Part shown: positions 1-8,171 of the stretch, one piece after another | Layout: each line of letters starts with the position of its first letter | Numbering within the stretch: position 1 is the first letter of the stretch | NCBI GenBank assembly: GCA_028869725.1 | Contig: JAGWRJ010000217.1 | Coordinates: forward strand, 1-14,579 | Direction of reading: 5' to 3' | Length of the DNA stretch: 14,579 nucleotides | From: Alphaproteobacteria bacterium | GTDB taxonomy: Bacteria > Pseudomonadota > Alphaproteobacteria > Micropepsales > Micropepsaceae | Translations under genes and position numbers: made by a program | The notes under the pieces: generated by a model | What the model was told of the DNA's origin: nothing | Databases searched by the model: none | What the model saw: only the letters and a program-made list of their open reading frames with translations

Positions 1-2
1 GC

Positions 3-809
3 GCCATAGTGGCGTTATTGGCGACGCTTGCAGCCTTTGTCTATCTTGCTTCTGAAGCGCGCATCACAGAGCGCTATACCCTGCCATCTTCGATCATGCG
101 TCCGGCAAAGGGGCCGCAGGCAGTGCGCCGTGGCGCACATCTGGCCATGATCTATGGCTGCCGGGACTGTCATACGGCGCCGGCTGGGCAGGCCTTTACG
201 GGCAACATGCTCCACGTCTCCCCCGGGCTTACTCTTGCGGCTCCCAACCTGCGCCGCTTCCTCAAGCGACGTGGTCCTGGTCTGTTTGATATCGCACTGC
301 GTCGCGCCTTGACACCCAACGCGCAGGCGATCTGGGACATGCCTTCCAACGCCTACGTGTACATGAGCGATTCCGATATCGAGGCACTGCTCGCCTACTT
401 CGGGTCCCTGCCCGTGATCGGGCCGGCGCCGTCAGGTAGGAGATTCAGTTTCCGTGCCCGGCTCGCAGTCCTGGCCGGCACGCTGAGGCCTGCCAATCCA
501 TATGGTCTTGGCCGGCGTGGTCCGCGCGAAGTCGGTCCGGCCTATAACGGTGGTCGCTATCTGGCAATGATGAGCTGCAGCGGCTGTCATGGTGCCTACC
601 TCGATGGCAAGCCTGGCGGTGCGCCGGACCTGCGCGTGATAAGTGTCTATGATCGGGCCCAGTTCTTCGCCCTGCTGCGCCAGGGCACGGTACCTGCAGG
701 GCGCTACGCACCGGTGATGGCAAAGCTGGCGGAACGGAGGTTTCGGGCGTTCAAGGATTACGAGATCAATGCAATTTATGACTATCTGACGGCCCGGGCC
801 CAACCCTGA
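3..809 (+). CDS. Membrane-anchored di-heme cytochrome c (5' end outside the window)
   Basis: This is probably an electron carrier anchored in the inner membrane with its heme domains in the periplasm. The frame stays open to the window edge. A GTG at 9 could start it, but the hydrophobic stretch continues upstream of that codon, so I treat the 5' end as missing. Counting from the GTG, a membrane segment covers about residues 1-15. Two heme-attachment motifs follow, CRDCH at 51-55 and CSGCH at 190-194. M111, in the WDMP motif before a conserved SDxDIxALLAYF stretch, and M237 are the likely distal heme ligands. Such two-domain cytochromes often accept electrons from periplasmic dehydrogenases such as alcohol or sugar dehydrogenases, but no partner is visible here. 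The cytochrome assignment is firm and the physiological partner is unknown. Confidence 0.9.
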   Translation, partial: AIVALLATLAAFVYLASEARITERYTLPSSIMRPAKGPQAVRRGAHLAMIYGCRDCHTAPAGQAFTGNMLHVSPGLTLAAPNLRRFLKRRGPGLFDIALRRALTPNAQAIWDMPSNAYVYMSDSDIEALLAYFGSLPVIGPAPSGRRFSFRARLAVLAGTLRPANPYGLGRRGPREVGPAYNGGRYLAMMSCSGCHGAYLDGKPGGAPDLRVISVYDRAQFFALLRQGTVPAGRYAPVMAKLAERRFRAFKDYEINAIYDYLTARAQP

Positions 810-872
810 GGCTGGCGCGATCCCCTGTCCGCGGGCGCTGTGACGATGAAGACGTTACGTACGCAGACCTTC

Positions 873-892
873 CATGCTATGGCGCTAGCATG
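873..892. repeat. Inverted repeat covering the proposed start codon of the rRNA methyltransferase gene
   Basis: Perfect 7-bp arms CATGCTA (873-879) and TAGCATG (886-892) flank a 6-nt loop. The right arm contains the ATG at 890-892. The hairpin could hide that start in the mRNA, act as a DNA operator, or be chance. No Shine-Dalgarno motif precedes either ATG (890 or 914). Confidence 0.45.
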
Positions 893-2110
893 CGACCTGC
901 CGAACCTTCCTCCATGCGTCCATCCGCGCGTCCCGTCATTCGTCTCAAGCCGCGGGAGGGACGGCGGGTGCGCGCCGGTGCACCCTGGGTGTTTTCCAAT
1001 GAAATCCTCCTCACTCCTGAGAGCAAGGCCCTAACGCCTGGCTCGCTGGTTGCTGTGGCAGGTGATGACGGGCGCCAGTTTGGAACCTTCTATTTTAATC
1101 CCAAGACCCTCATCGCGTTGCGGCGACTGGATCCCAGCCCGCATGCGGTGATCGATGCAGCCTGGTTCCGCACACGTCTGTCGCGCGCACTTTCCATCCG
1201 CCAGTCGCTGTATGAGCGGCCCTACTACCGTCTTGTGCATGCCGAAGGCGACGGCCTGCCCGGACTGGTCGTCGATCGCTTTGATGATGTTCTGACGCTT
1301 CAGATTACCACCAAAGGAATGGAGGAGCTTCTCGCGCCTCTGAGCGATGCCCTGCGCGACCTCCTTGCGCCGACATGCATGGTACTGCGCGGCGATGTGC
1401 AATCCCGGGCGCTCGAGGGACTAACGAGTGAAGTGCGCGCGCTGGACGGACAAGAGGCTCCGGAACATCTCGTGGTCGAAGAAAATGGGCTGCGCTACTT
1501 TGCCGATCTCGTCCATGGCCAGAAGACGGGCTGGTATTTCGACCAGCGCGACAACCGCGCTTTCATGGCCCGCCTCGCGCACCAGCGCAGCGTGCTCGAC
1601 TGCTATACCTATGCTGGAGGCTTTGCCCTCGCCGCTGCCAGAGGGGGCGCGCGCGAGGTGGTGGCCGTCGACTCCTCGGCGCCAGCATTACGACTGGCGG
1701 AAGAGGCTGCGGTGGCGAACGGCCTTTCAGATCGCTGCCGCCTCGTGAAGGCGGACGTTTTCGAGGAGCTGGAACGCCTTGCCGGACAGCAGGAATGTTT
1801 CGACGTCGTAATTGCGGATCCTCCGCCCTTTGTGCGTGCCCGCAAGGATCTGGAAGCCGGTGCAAAGGCCTATCGTAAGCTTGCCCGACTTGCGGCGAGT
1901 GTCACCGCGCCGGGCGGATTTCTGCTGCTGGCTTCGTGCTCCCATAATATTTCACCAGAGCGCTTTGCGCTCGAATGCGCGATCGGCATCGAGCGGGCCG
2001 GACGTGACGCGGCGCTGCTGCGTCAGGCCGGAGCGGGCGCCGACCATCCAGCCCACCCGATGCTCCCGGAAACGGCCTATCTGAAAACCCTGGTCTATGC
2101 TCTTAACTAG
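890..2110 (+). CDS. rlmI: RlmI-type class I SAM-dependent 23S rRNA (cytosine-5-)methyltransferase
   Basis: This enzyme likely transfers a methyl group from S-adenosylmethionine to carbon 5 of a cytosine in 23S rRNA, C1962 in E. coli for RlmI. The N-terminal region, about residues 16-85, looks like a PUA RNA-binding domain, with RVRAGAPWVFSNEI typical of the family. The Rossmann methyltransferase domain follows. Its motif I, DCYTYAGGFALAA, lies near 237-249, with an acidic VAVDSS strand end near 262-267. ADPPPF lies at 309-314, and an SCS motif at 349-351 has C350 as the probable catalytic cysteine. The length of 406 aa fits RlmI (about 396). Starts at 890 or 914 are both possible, neither with a ribosome binding site, and the 914 start would give 398 aa. 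The Pro after DPP, where E. coli RlmI has Lys, is a mild variation. It is followed by a convergent esterase gene. Confidence 0.9.
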   Translation: MRPAEPSSMRPSARPVIRLKPREGRRVRAGAPWVFSNEILLTPESKALTPGSLVAVAGDDGRQFGTFYFNPKTLIALRRLDPSPHAVIDAAWFRTRLSRALSIRQSLYERPYYRLVHAEGDGLPGLVVDRFDDVLTLQITTKGMEELLAPLSDALRDLLAPTCMVLRGDVQSRALEGLTSEVRALDGQEAPEHLVVEENGLRYFADLVHGQKTGWYFDQRDNRAFMARLAHQRSVLDCYTYAGGFALAAARGGAREVVAVDSSAPALRLAEEAAVANGLSDRCRLVKADVFEELERLAGQQECFDVVIADPPPFVRARKDLEAGAKAYRKLARLAASVTAPGGFLLLASCSHNISPERFALECAIGIERAGRDAALLRQAGAGADHPAHPMLPETAYLKTLVYALN

Positions 2111-2199
2111 ACCTCTGCCGGTATCAGCGCTTCACGCTGCAGCATCATCCCTGCGCTTGAGGTGTGTCAAAGCCCACCTGCGTCGGGGGACAATACGCC

Positions 2200-3765
2200 T
2201 CACTGCGGAATGTGCAGATGGCTTTGGGCGGCGAAGGCTGCATAGGCAGATTGAAGACGTAGGCGATGAAAGCCGGCCACAGCATGGCTATGGGCGCGGA
2301 TGACAAGCGTCGTCTCATGTCCCGGTCTTGTTGCTGGCCAGCGCGGCAAGCCTGGACCATTGGGGTTGCCGGTTTTGGCAAAGTTGGTCCAGTAGCGCTG
2401 AACCATGCGGCGAACTGCGCGATCCTGCGCCGTGGTATTGCGCTGCAGCTTCACCGCAAACTTCGGGTATCGGCCAGCATATCCGCGATCACCGAAGACG
2501 AAGGGAATTTCATAGCCATGACCAACGCCATGGACCTGCGACCGCAGCTTCTGCGGAACATAGGCAAAATAGTAGACGAAAGCCGGTTGGCGTTGCTGCG
2601 CATCAAAAAGTGCAAGACCTTGTGCACCTGCGGCAAATATGCGGTCATCAAACAACGCTCCGGCCAGGGCCGTATTACTCCTGATGCCATGCTGCGCGTA
2701 AAGTGCCCGTACCTGAGGCAGCGAAGGTCCAGTTCGCGACAGTACCGCGCCGGTGGTAAGTCCGGTAGCAGCAAGCAGGCTGGCCTCATTGCTGTTTGAG
2801 CCGGCAAGATAGGCTGCATGCGCGATATCACCGTGGGCAAATGCAGCCACCGGCTGTTGGCGCAAGACGGTCCCGTCGATCATCGGCGTTGGAGTTTCAT
2901 CAAAGGGTTTGCCCTTCAGATCGGCGACGATGGCGCGCACCGGCAAGCGACGCATTTCCGCTATAGCCTTGGGGCCATCGCCATGGATGTTTTGGCGTGC
3001 CAGAAAAGCTCGGGCTGCGTGCGCGGCAGCCTGTGCGCTCGGCAAGGGCAAAAGGCCCAACCCCGATTCACTGATCGCCCGTATGAACAGGCCGCGCGCC
3101 AGGGGCGACGTCATGAGATCATTCACGCTCATCCCGCCGGCAGACTCGCCAAAGATCGTGACCTTGTGCGGGTCACCACCAAAGGCGGCAATATTGTCTC
3201 TAACCCAGTGGAGAGCTGCGATCTGATCCATCAGTCCGTAATTGCCGGTCGCCTCGCCCTTTGCGGCCAGCGCCGGGTCGTCGAAGAAGCCGAGCCAGCC
3301 AAGCCGATAATTGAAGCTGACAACGACCACCCCGTGCTGGGCAAGTTCGCTGCCGTCATAATATGGAAGCGCCGATCCGCCCCCGACGAAGCCACCACCG
3401 TAGATCCACACCATGACCGGACGCAGCGCGGAGGGATGAAGGCTTGCAGTCCATACGTTCAGGGTCAGGCAATCTTCGCTTTGCGGCAATGAAGCTGCAA
3501 GTGGACCAGTAACACTCTGTGGGCAGATGGGACCGAATTGCGTGGCACGACGGACTCCCGACCAGACTGCTGCGGGTTGAGGCGGCTGCCAGCGCAGTTT
3601 GCCGATTGGAGGCGCAGCAAACGGAATTCCACGAAAGACATCCACGCCATGTTCAGTGGTGCCTGCGACTGCTCCCTGTCCTACGCGGGTCTGCGGCGTC
3701 GCCGCCCACGCCAGCGTTGCAGTCACACTCAGAGCGCAGCCAAGAAGGATGCCGAGAAAACGCAT
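2200..3765 (-). CDS. Secreted type-B carboxylesterase/lipase family hydrolase
   Basis: This alpha/beta-hydrolase probably hydrolyses carboxylic esters in the periplasm or outside the cell; its substrate is unknown. An N-terminal signal peptide (about residues 1-22, cleavage near ALAWA-A) is followed by the family signature EDCLTLNVW at 97-105. The oxyanion-hole segment YGGGF lies at 122-126 and the nucleophile elbow FGESAGG at 205-211, with S208. E327 in SNSNEAS and H416 in GVGHGYEIP complete the expected Ser-Glu-His triad. C81 and C99 match the conserved disulfide pair. The 521-aa length is normal. A longer reading from 3813 exists, but the ATG at 3765 has a GGAGG ribosome binding site and places the signal peptide at the N terminus. 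The gene lies 51 bp downstream of kup on the same strand and may be cotranscribed with it. Confidence 0.92.
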   Translation of the reverse strand: MRFLGILLGCALSVTATLAWAATPQTRVGQGAVAGTTEHGVDVFRGIPFAAPPIGKLRWQPPQPAAVWSGVRRATQFGPICPQSVTGPLAASLPQSEDCLTLNVWTASLHPSALRPVMVWIYGGGFVGGGSALPYYDGSELAQHGVVVVSFNYRLGWLGFFDDPALAAKGEATGNYGLMDQIAALHWVRDNIAAFGGDPHKVTIFGESAGGMSVNDLMTSPLARGLFIRAISESGLGLLPLPSAQAAAHAARAFLARQNIHGDGPKAIAEMRRLPVRAIVADLKGKPFDETPTPMIDGTVLRQQPVAAFAHGDIAHAAYLAGSNSNEASLLAATGLTTGAVLSRTGPSLPQVRALYAQHGIRSNTALAGALFDDRIFAAGAQGLALFDAQQRQPAFVYYFAYVPQKLRSQVHGVGHGYEIPFVFGDRGYAGRYPKFAVKLQRNTTAQDRAVRRMVQRYWTNFAKTGNPNGPGLPRWPATRPGHETTLVIRAHSHAVAGFHRLRLQSAYAAFAAQSHLHIPQ

Positions 3766-3770
3766 GATTG

Positions 3771-3775
3771 CCTCC
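3771..3775 (-). promoter_or_regulatory. Ribosome binding site fixing the esterase start
   Basis: On the minus strand the sequence reads GGAGG followed by five bases and ATG (3763-3765). This is the reason for choosing the 521-aa start over the longer frame opening at 3813. Confidence 0.75.
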
Positions 3776-3816
3776 GACCCATGCATCAGAGGCAAGGGCG
3801 CTAACGTCGTCAAGGC

Positions 3817-5778
3817 CTAGATTGACACCTGGGTACCGAGCTCTACCACCCGTCCAGGTGGTAGCCGGTAAAAGCTGGCGGGCGATAGCGCAGACGATGC
3901 AAGCCACATGTAAAGCCAGGTTCGCCACCGTCCGAGGACAGGACGCTCGGACGGAACCATGGTCTCGTGCCCTATGAAGAACGTCGTGGTTTCGATGTCG
4001 AGGGCAAGTCCGAACGGGCGTGCGTCCTCGAGAATCTTGGGTACGTCCGGTGTCTCGAAGAAGCCGTGATGGATTTTGACGTTGAAGAAACCCTTGCCAA
4101 GCTTCTCGACTTCGATGCGCTTGTCGGGGGTAACGAACGGCGTGTCTTCGACGCTCACGTGAACCAGAAGAACCCGCTCATGCAGTACTTTGTTGTGCTT
4201 CAGGTTGTGCAGGAGCGCTCCTGGAACGGCGTCAGCACGGGCGGACAGAAATACGGCTGTTCCGGCAACCCGCACAGGCGTTTTGTCGGCGCGTTCGAGA
4301 AAGAGTTCTAGCGGCATGGATTCAGTGCGGATGCGATCCAGATGGGCCCGTCGTCCCAGCCGCCAGGTCTCCATCACAATGAAGACGCCCGCTGCAATGA
4401 ACAGGGGTAGCCAGCCACCATCCACGATTTTCATCGTGTTGGATGCGTAGAACATAAGATCGATCAGTCCGAAGAGGCCAAACAGCGGATATACGACCCA
4501 AGGCTTCCACTTCCACTGTCGTACTGCGACGATGAAGGCAAGTATGGTCGAAATCACCATTACGCCGGTAACGGCGATTCCGTATGCAGCGGCCAGATGA
4601 CTCGAGCTCTTGAAAATGAGCACGATCAGAACCACACCCACCAGCAGATAGGCATTGATGCGCGGCACGTAAATCTGCCCGTAATCGGTCGCAGAGGTGT
4701 GACGAACTTCCATGCGCGGAAGCTGACCGAGCTGCACTGCCTGCTGCGTGATGGAGTAGACGCCACTGATGACCGCCTGGCTGGCAATGATGGTGGCGAG
4801 GACCGACAGCAATACCATCGGGACGTGCGCCCACTCCGGCACTGCCGCATAGAAGGCAATATCTGCGTTATGCGGATTGTGCAGAACGGCAGCGCCCTGT
4901 CCGAAATAGTCGATGATCAGTGCCGGTAACACCAGCCCGAGCCAGGCATAACGGATGGGCTGTTTGCCGAAATGGCCCATATCCGCATAAAGCGCTTCGC
5001 AGCCGGTCACTGCCAGCACCACCGAGCCCAGGGCGACAAAGGCGGTTCCTGGTTCGCGGATGAACAGATCAATCGCATACCATGGGCTCAGTGCCCACAG
5101 GATCTCCGGATCACGGAAGATCGCCAACAGGCCGAGGATGGCAAGGGCAAAGAACCACAGGAGCATGATCGGGCCAAACAGCCGGCCGATTTTTTCAGTG
5201 CCGCGGTTCTGGAACACGAACAGGCCAATCAGAATGATAAGCGTGCAGGGAACCACGATGCCCGACAACTGGGGATTGCCGACAGTGATCAGCTCTACCG
5301 CAGACAGCACCGAGATCGCGGGCGTCAGCATGCCGTCGCCGTAAAACAGCGCGAGGCCCAGTATGGCCATAAGTCCGATCAGCCACTTCACATTCCGCGA
5401 CAGTCCCGATGAGCGGTGCGCGAGGGTCGCCAGTGCGAGCACCCCGCCCTCGCCTTCGTTGTCGGCGCGCATGATGAAGATCACATATTTGACCGTCACC
5501 ACGATGACGAGCGACCACACGATGAGGGACAGGGCGCCCATAATCGCCATCGGGCCCGGAATATGTCCGCCGGTGGCGACGAGTGTTTCGCGTAACGCAT
5601 AGAGCGGGCTGGTGCCGATATCACCAAACACCACCCCCAACGCGCCCAGCGTAAGTGCGGCCATGCGCCCGGGATTGTGCAGGGACGCCGGAGGCGGACC
5701 TTGTTCGGCTGCAGCTGGAGGCGCGATCTGCTCGCCTTCCTCCAACGGGTCAGTCGGTACGGGTTTTGGATCGCTCAC
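3817..5778 (-). CDS. kup: Kup/KUP-family potassium uptake transporter
   Basis: This inner-membrane protein likely imports K+ with protons (KUP/HAK/KT family). After a roughly 40-residue Pro/Glu-rich cytoplasmic N terminus comes the family signature GALGVVFGDIGTSPLYA at 45-61. About a dozen hydrophobic segments follow up to roughly residue 460. A soluble C-terminal domain then ends in the characteristic VVELGTQV. The 653-aa length is slightly above the E. coli protein (622), because of the N-terminal extension. The start is a GTG. An in-frame stop eight codons upstream leaves no earlier ATG, and the next Met (39) would remove only the non-conserved leader. The ribosome binding site is weak. 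A 13-bp palindrome lies about 50 bp upstream, and a strong hairpin sits in the last codons, just before the esterase gene. Confidence 0.95.
   Translation of the reverse strand: MSDPKPVPTDPLEEGEQIAPPAAAEQGPPPASLHNPGRMAALTLGALGVVFGDIGTSPLYALRETLVATGGHIPGPMAIMGALSLIVWSLVIVVTVKYVIFIMRADNEGEGGVLALATLAHRSSGLSRNVKWLIGLMAILGLALFYGDGMLTPAISVLSAVELITVGNPQLSGIVVPCTLIILIGLFVFQNRGTEKIGRLFGPIMLLWFFALAILGLLAIFRDPEILWALSPWYAIDLFIREPGTAFVALGSVVLAVTGCEALYADMGHFGKQPIRYAWLGLVLPALIIDYFGQGAAVLHNPHNADIAFYAAVPEWAHVPMVLLSVLATIIASQAVISGVYSITQQAVQLGQLPRMEVRHTSATDYGQIYVPRINAYLLVGVVLIVLIFKSSSHLAAAYGIAVTGVMVISTILAFIVAVRQWKWKPWVVYPLFGLFGLIDLMFYASNTMKIVDGGWLPLFIAAGVFIVMETWRLGRRAHLDRIRTESMPLELFLERADKTPVRVAGTAVFLSARADAVPGALLHNLKHNKVLHERVLLVHVSVEDTPFVTPDKRIEVEKLGKGFFNVKIHHGFFETPDVPKILEDARPFGLALDIETTTFFIGHETMVPSERPVLGRWRTWLYMWLASSALSPASFYRLPPGRVVELGTQVSI
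3843..3864 (-). repeat. Perfect 8-bp stem-loop inside the 3' end of kup
   Basis: CTACCACC and GGTGGTAG flank a 6-nt loop. On the coding strand it covers the codons of the conserved LPPGRVVE stretch and ends 26 nt before the first base of the stop codon. No T-run follows, so it is not a canonical terminator. It could be an RNA processing or stability element between kup and the esterase gene, or a by-product of codon choice. Confidence 0.4.
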
Positions 5779-5829
5779 TGTTGCTCGGCAGTTGGATCAT
5801 CTGTTCGCGGCTGTAACGAGATAGCCCAA

Positions 5830-5842
5830 ATCTGGATCAGAT
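5830..5842. promoter_or_regulatory. Short palindrome upstream of kup (possible operator)
   Basis: ATCTG-GAT-CAGAT is a perfect inverted repeat with 5-bp arms, 52 bp upstream of the kup GTG. The 213-bp gap it lies in (5779-5991) holds no convincing gene, RNA or sigma-70 promoter that I can see. The regulatory role is inferred from symmetry and position only. Confidence 0.25.
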
Positions 5843-5991
5843 GTCTTGCCGGTCCCCCCTCATGCGTTGGCGGCGGCCCTTTTGCGCGTAACGCAGATGG
5901 TGGGGGCCGTCCTTGGGGCGCGGAACATAGTCCGCCCGTTGCGGCCGGCAAAGCAGGGCGTGGCAGAATGGCGCAGCTGGGAGTCTCGGGG

Positions 5992-6513
5992 TCAATTGCT
6001 GACAGCGGTTGTGGCTGGATCGGATGCCGGGCCCGGGCCGATGAAACCCTTCACGTGGTAGGTGCGGGCGCCCCAGGCTCCGGTGGCCAGGTTGAAGACG
6101 CGCACGAGGCTCCAGTCATTGTCCGGGCTTTCGTCCTCCACGGGATCGTCGAGGTAAAGCCTGCCGGCATCCAGCCAGTTCGCCTGATCGACACGGATTG
6201 TGCGCGGACCGGTAACCGCGCGAACGACCGCCAGGTGGGCACGAAAAGGGCCGGCATAGTCGTCGAGCACCATGACCGCACCGGTTGCGGGCTGACTTGA
6301 ACGCCGATAGCGCCCGGCTGCCTGCTCCCACCACGTCCAGGCATCGCCATGAATGGCAATACCGCTTTCCCGACGGGCAAAGGGAACACATTGTTGCCTG
6401 ACTGAGGGCGTCTCAAGATGGGCCTCATCTGGCAGGGATGGTCCGGACGCGCAACCAGCGGCAACCAGGCAACAGCCTGCGACCACGGCACATCTGCGCA
6501 TTTTGTCGTGCAT
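5992..6513 (-). CDS. CHAP-domain lipoprotein (putative peptidoglycan amidase/endopeptidase)
   Basis: This is a probable lipid-anchored cysteine peptidase of the NlpC/P60-like CHAP group, acting on cell-wall peptide bonds in the periplasm. The hydrophobic N terminus ends in VAAGC, with C21 as the likely lipidated residue; Ala at -3 is less usual than Leu. The catalytic Cys is C42 in QQCVPFAR, the His is H93 in RAHLAVV, and the polar third residue is probably N112 in VDQANW. The segment GDAWTWW at 56-62 is typical of small alphaproteobacterial CHAP proteins. The ATG at 6513 has GGAAGG about 7 bases upstream, better than the ATG at 6501. The gene lies 72 bp downstream of the glycosyltransferase gene on the same strand and could share its transcript. 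Its substrate is untested, and related proteins may cleave glutathionylspermidine rather than cell wall. Confidence 0.85.
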   Translation of the reverse strand: MHDKMRRCAVVAGCCLVAAGCASGPSLPDEAHLETPSVRQQCVPFARRESGIAIHGDAWTWWEQAAGRYRRSSQPATGAVMVLDDYAGPFRAHLAVVRAVTGPRTIRVDQANWLDAGRLYLDDPVEDESPDNDWSLVRVFNLATGAWGARTYHVKGFIGPGPASDPATTAVSN

Positions 6514-6585
6514 GACCCCGCCTTCCGCGCCGCGCGCGGGCCGGACCAGGGTCAGGCTAGATTTTCATGGTCAACAAAGGGTTAA

Positions 6586-8034
6586 TCATTCCGCCGGTGG
6601 CAGGCTGGGAGCCCGGTCGGCCGCTGGCCGCGTATCGCTCCAGCCCATGGTGCCGATCGATAGCAGGCCTGCCGCAGCAACCAGAAAAAACGGCACGCTG
6701 GAGGCCTGCTCGGCCAGGGCAAAGACCGGCAGCATCAGGCCGGCGGCGATTTCGGCACCGCCACGCCAGCCGCCCGTGGCCCGAGCACCAGCTTTGGGGG
6801 TGCGCACGAAGTCTGCCCGGACATTGAACACAGCCTCAACCGTAGCCCAGGTATTGGCCAGAACCAGTCCGCTCGGAAAAATGATGGCAAGGATCAAGGA
6901 GCGAATCAGTCCTGGATGGCCGTCCCGTCCGAGCTTGATCTGTCCCGTATAAAGATACGAGACCGTGGCAAGAATACCGAGGGCAGTCACCGCCAGTCCC
7001 AGCGCAGCTACCGTCTTGAGATAGACGACGCCCATGGCCATCAGGGCAAGGCTGACGATCACGCTGGCCCCAGCCAGCAGATAAAAGGCAAATTGCAGAA
7101 TCTGGGCCGTCATCAGCAGCTTCAGATGAACTGGCATTGTGCTGGTCCAGATCTCCGGCAAAAGCTTGCGGGCGCACTGGGCGTGACCCTTGGTCCAGCG
7201 TGCCTGCTGGGCGCGCCAGGCTGATGCGGTTTCCGGCAGCTCGCCTGGAACCTCCAGGTCGGAGACCAAAGCCGAGCGCCAGCCCTTCATGGCGCAGCGC
7301 ATGGAAAGGTCCAGGTCCTCCGTCAGGGTGTCGCCTGTCCAGCCGCCGCCAGAGTCAATTGCAGCTCGCGACCATACCCCGGCAGTACCGTTGAACGACA
7401 TTGGCAGGCCAGCGCGATAGCGCGCCTCCTGTTCGACCGCGAAGTGGCTGTCCAGCAGAATGCCCTGGACCCGGGTCAGCCAGTTACGCTCACGATTTGC
7501 ATGAGCCCAGCGCGCCTGCACATAGGCCAGTCCGGGATCAGCCACCAGCACAGGTATCGTGCGCTGCAGAAAATCTGCAGGTGGAACGAAATCGGCGTCG
7601 AAAATGGCGACGAACGGCGCGTCGGAATGCTTTAGCCCAAACGCCAGATTACCGGCCTTGAAGCCGGCACGTTCGCCACGCCGCAGGATGACGCAATCCA
7701 CTCCCTCAGGAACCACGTCTGCAATGGCTTTGGCGAGTTCGGCATGATGTTCGGCCCGACCGTCGTCGAGTACCTGAATGTGCAGTCGCTCCTGTGGCCA
7801 GTCCAGGCGCGCGGCAGCTGCTGCAACCCGTACCGCAAGAAACCCTTCATCACAGACTGGCAGCTGCACCAGTACGTGCGGCAGATCTGCCGTCGTGACC
7901 TTGGCCAGCGATAGCGTGCGCGGACGCTTGAGCCATCGGATCAGCGACAGCATGCACAGCTGCGCCGACAGCAGTGCCAGCAACACCAACACGCAGGCGA
8001 GCACAATTTGCAGCATCAATGACAGGCCGGCCAT
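6586..8034 (-). CDS. Family 2 processive glycosyltransferase (cellulose/mannan synthase-like membrane protein)
   Basis: This enzyme likely polymerises a beta-linked polysaccharide from nucleotide sugars at the inner membrane. It has one N-terminal membrane segment (about 5-32) and a cytoplasmic GT-A domain, followed by several C-terminal membrane segments (about 303-330, 334-362, 375-397, 428-465). All hallmarks of processive GT2 enzymes are present: DD at 90-91, DAD at 146-148, TED at 238-240 and QQARW at 276-280. FVRTPK at 409-414 resembles plant CslA and related bacterial enzymes. There is no PilZ domain in the chain, and no BcsB/C-like or other export partner nearby. The start is uncertain. 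The ATG at 8034 has no clear ribosome binding site, and the frame extends to a GTG at 8121, which would add 29 residues. The sugar and product cannot be read from sequence. Confidence 0.88.
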   Translation of the reverse strand: MAGLSLMLQIVLACVLVLLALLSAQLCMLSLIRWLKRPRTLSLAKVTTADLPHVLVQLPVCDEGFLAVRVAAAAARLDWPQERLHIQVLDDGRAEHHAELAKAIADVVPEGVDCVILRRGERAGFKAGNLAFGLKHSDAPFVAIFDADFVPPADFLQRTIPVLVADPGLAYVQARWAHANRERNWLTRVQGILLDSHFAVEQEARYRAGLPMSFNGTAGVWSRAAIDSGGGWTGDTLTEDLDLSMRCAMKGWRSALVSDLEVPGELPETASAWRAQQARWTKGHAQCARKLLPEIWTSTMPVHLKLLMTAQILQFAFYLLAGASVIVSLALMAMGVVYLKTVAALGLAVTALGILATVSYLYTGQIKLGRDGHPGLIRSLILAIIFPSGLVLANTWATVEAVFNVRADFVRTPKAGARATGGWRGGAEIAAGLMLPVFALAEQASSVPFFLVAAAGLLSIGTMGWSDTRPAADRAPSLPPAE

Positions 8035-8159
8035 GGCGGAGCGTTCGGCCCCCCTCTTCCGATAGGTGCCGCCAGCAGTGGCGGAACCTGAGGAATAAGC
8101 CCGCACGGCGGCAACCCGCACGCAGCCGGGATTAAACTTTGGCGAATGTGCGTTGCGGC

Positions 8160-8171
8160 GCGAAATTTCGC
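8160..8171. promoter_or_regulatory. 12-bp perfect palindrome upstream of the glycosyltransferase gene (possible operator)
   Basis: GCGAAATTTCGC equals its own reverse complement. An outer pair, TTGCG (8153-8157) and CGCAA (8169-8173), adds partly overlapping symmetry. It lies about 125 bp upstream of the ATG at 8034 and 38 bp upstream of the alternative GTG at 8121, between hlyD and the glycosyltransferase gene. Perfect even palindromes with an AT core are typical of dimeric regulator sites, but no regulator is identified. Confidence 0.35.

Noticed and set aside
791..800. Palindrome GGCCCGGGCC at the end of the cytochrome gene
   Set aside because: It encodes the last codons, is simple GC sequence expected by chance at this composition, and has no loop or T-run to act as a terminator.
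2266..3492. Long plus-strand open frames (177 and 224 codons) opposite the esterase gene
   Set aside because: They lie fully antisense to a protein with intact catalytic motifs and a signal peptide, and their translations show no family features. GC-rich codon bias produces such shadows.
3817..3977. Possibility that the esterase start lies at 3813 or overlaps kup
   Set aside because: The ATG at 3765 has a GGAGG site and a proper signal peptide directly after it; the extra 16 residues would precede the signal peptide.
5779..5991. Possible riboswitch (such as a c-di-AMP type) or tRNA upstream of kup
   Set aside because: I could find no conserved riboswitch core or cloverleaf, and c-di-AMP control of kup is mainly known from other phyla.
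5677..6300. 207-codon plus-strand frame spanning the kup start, the gap and part of the CHAP gene
   Set aside because: Mostly antisense to two well-supported genes; no ribosome binding site and no recognisable domain.
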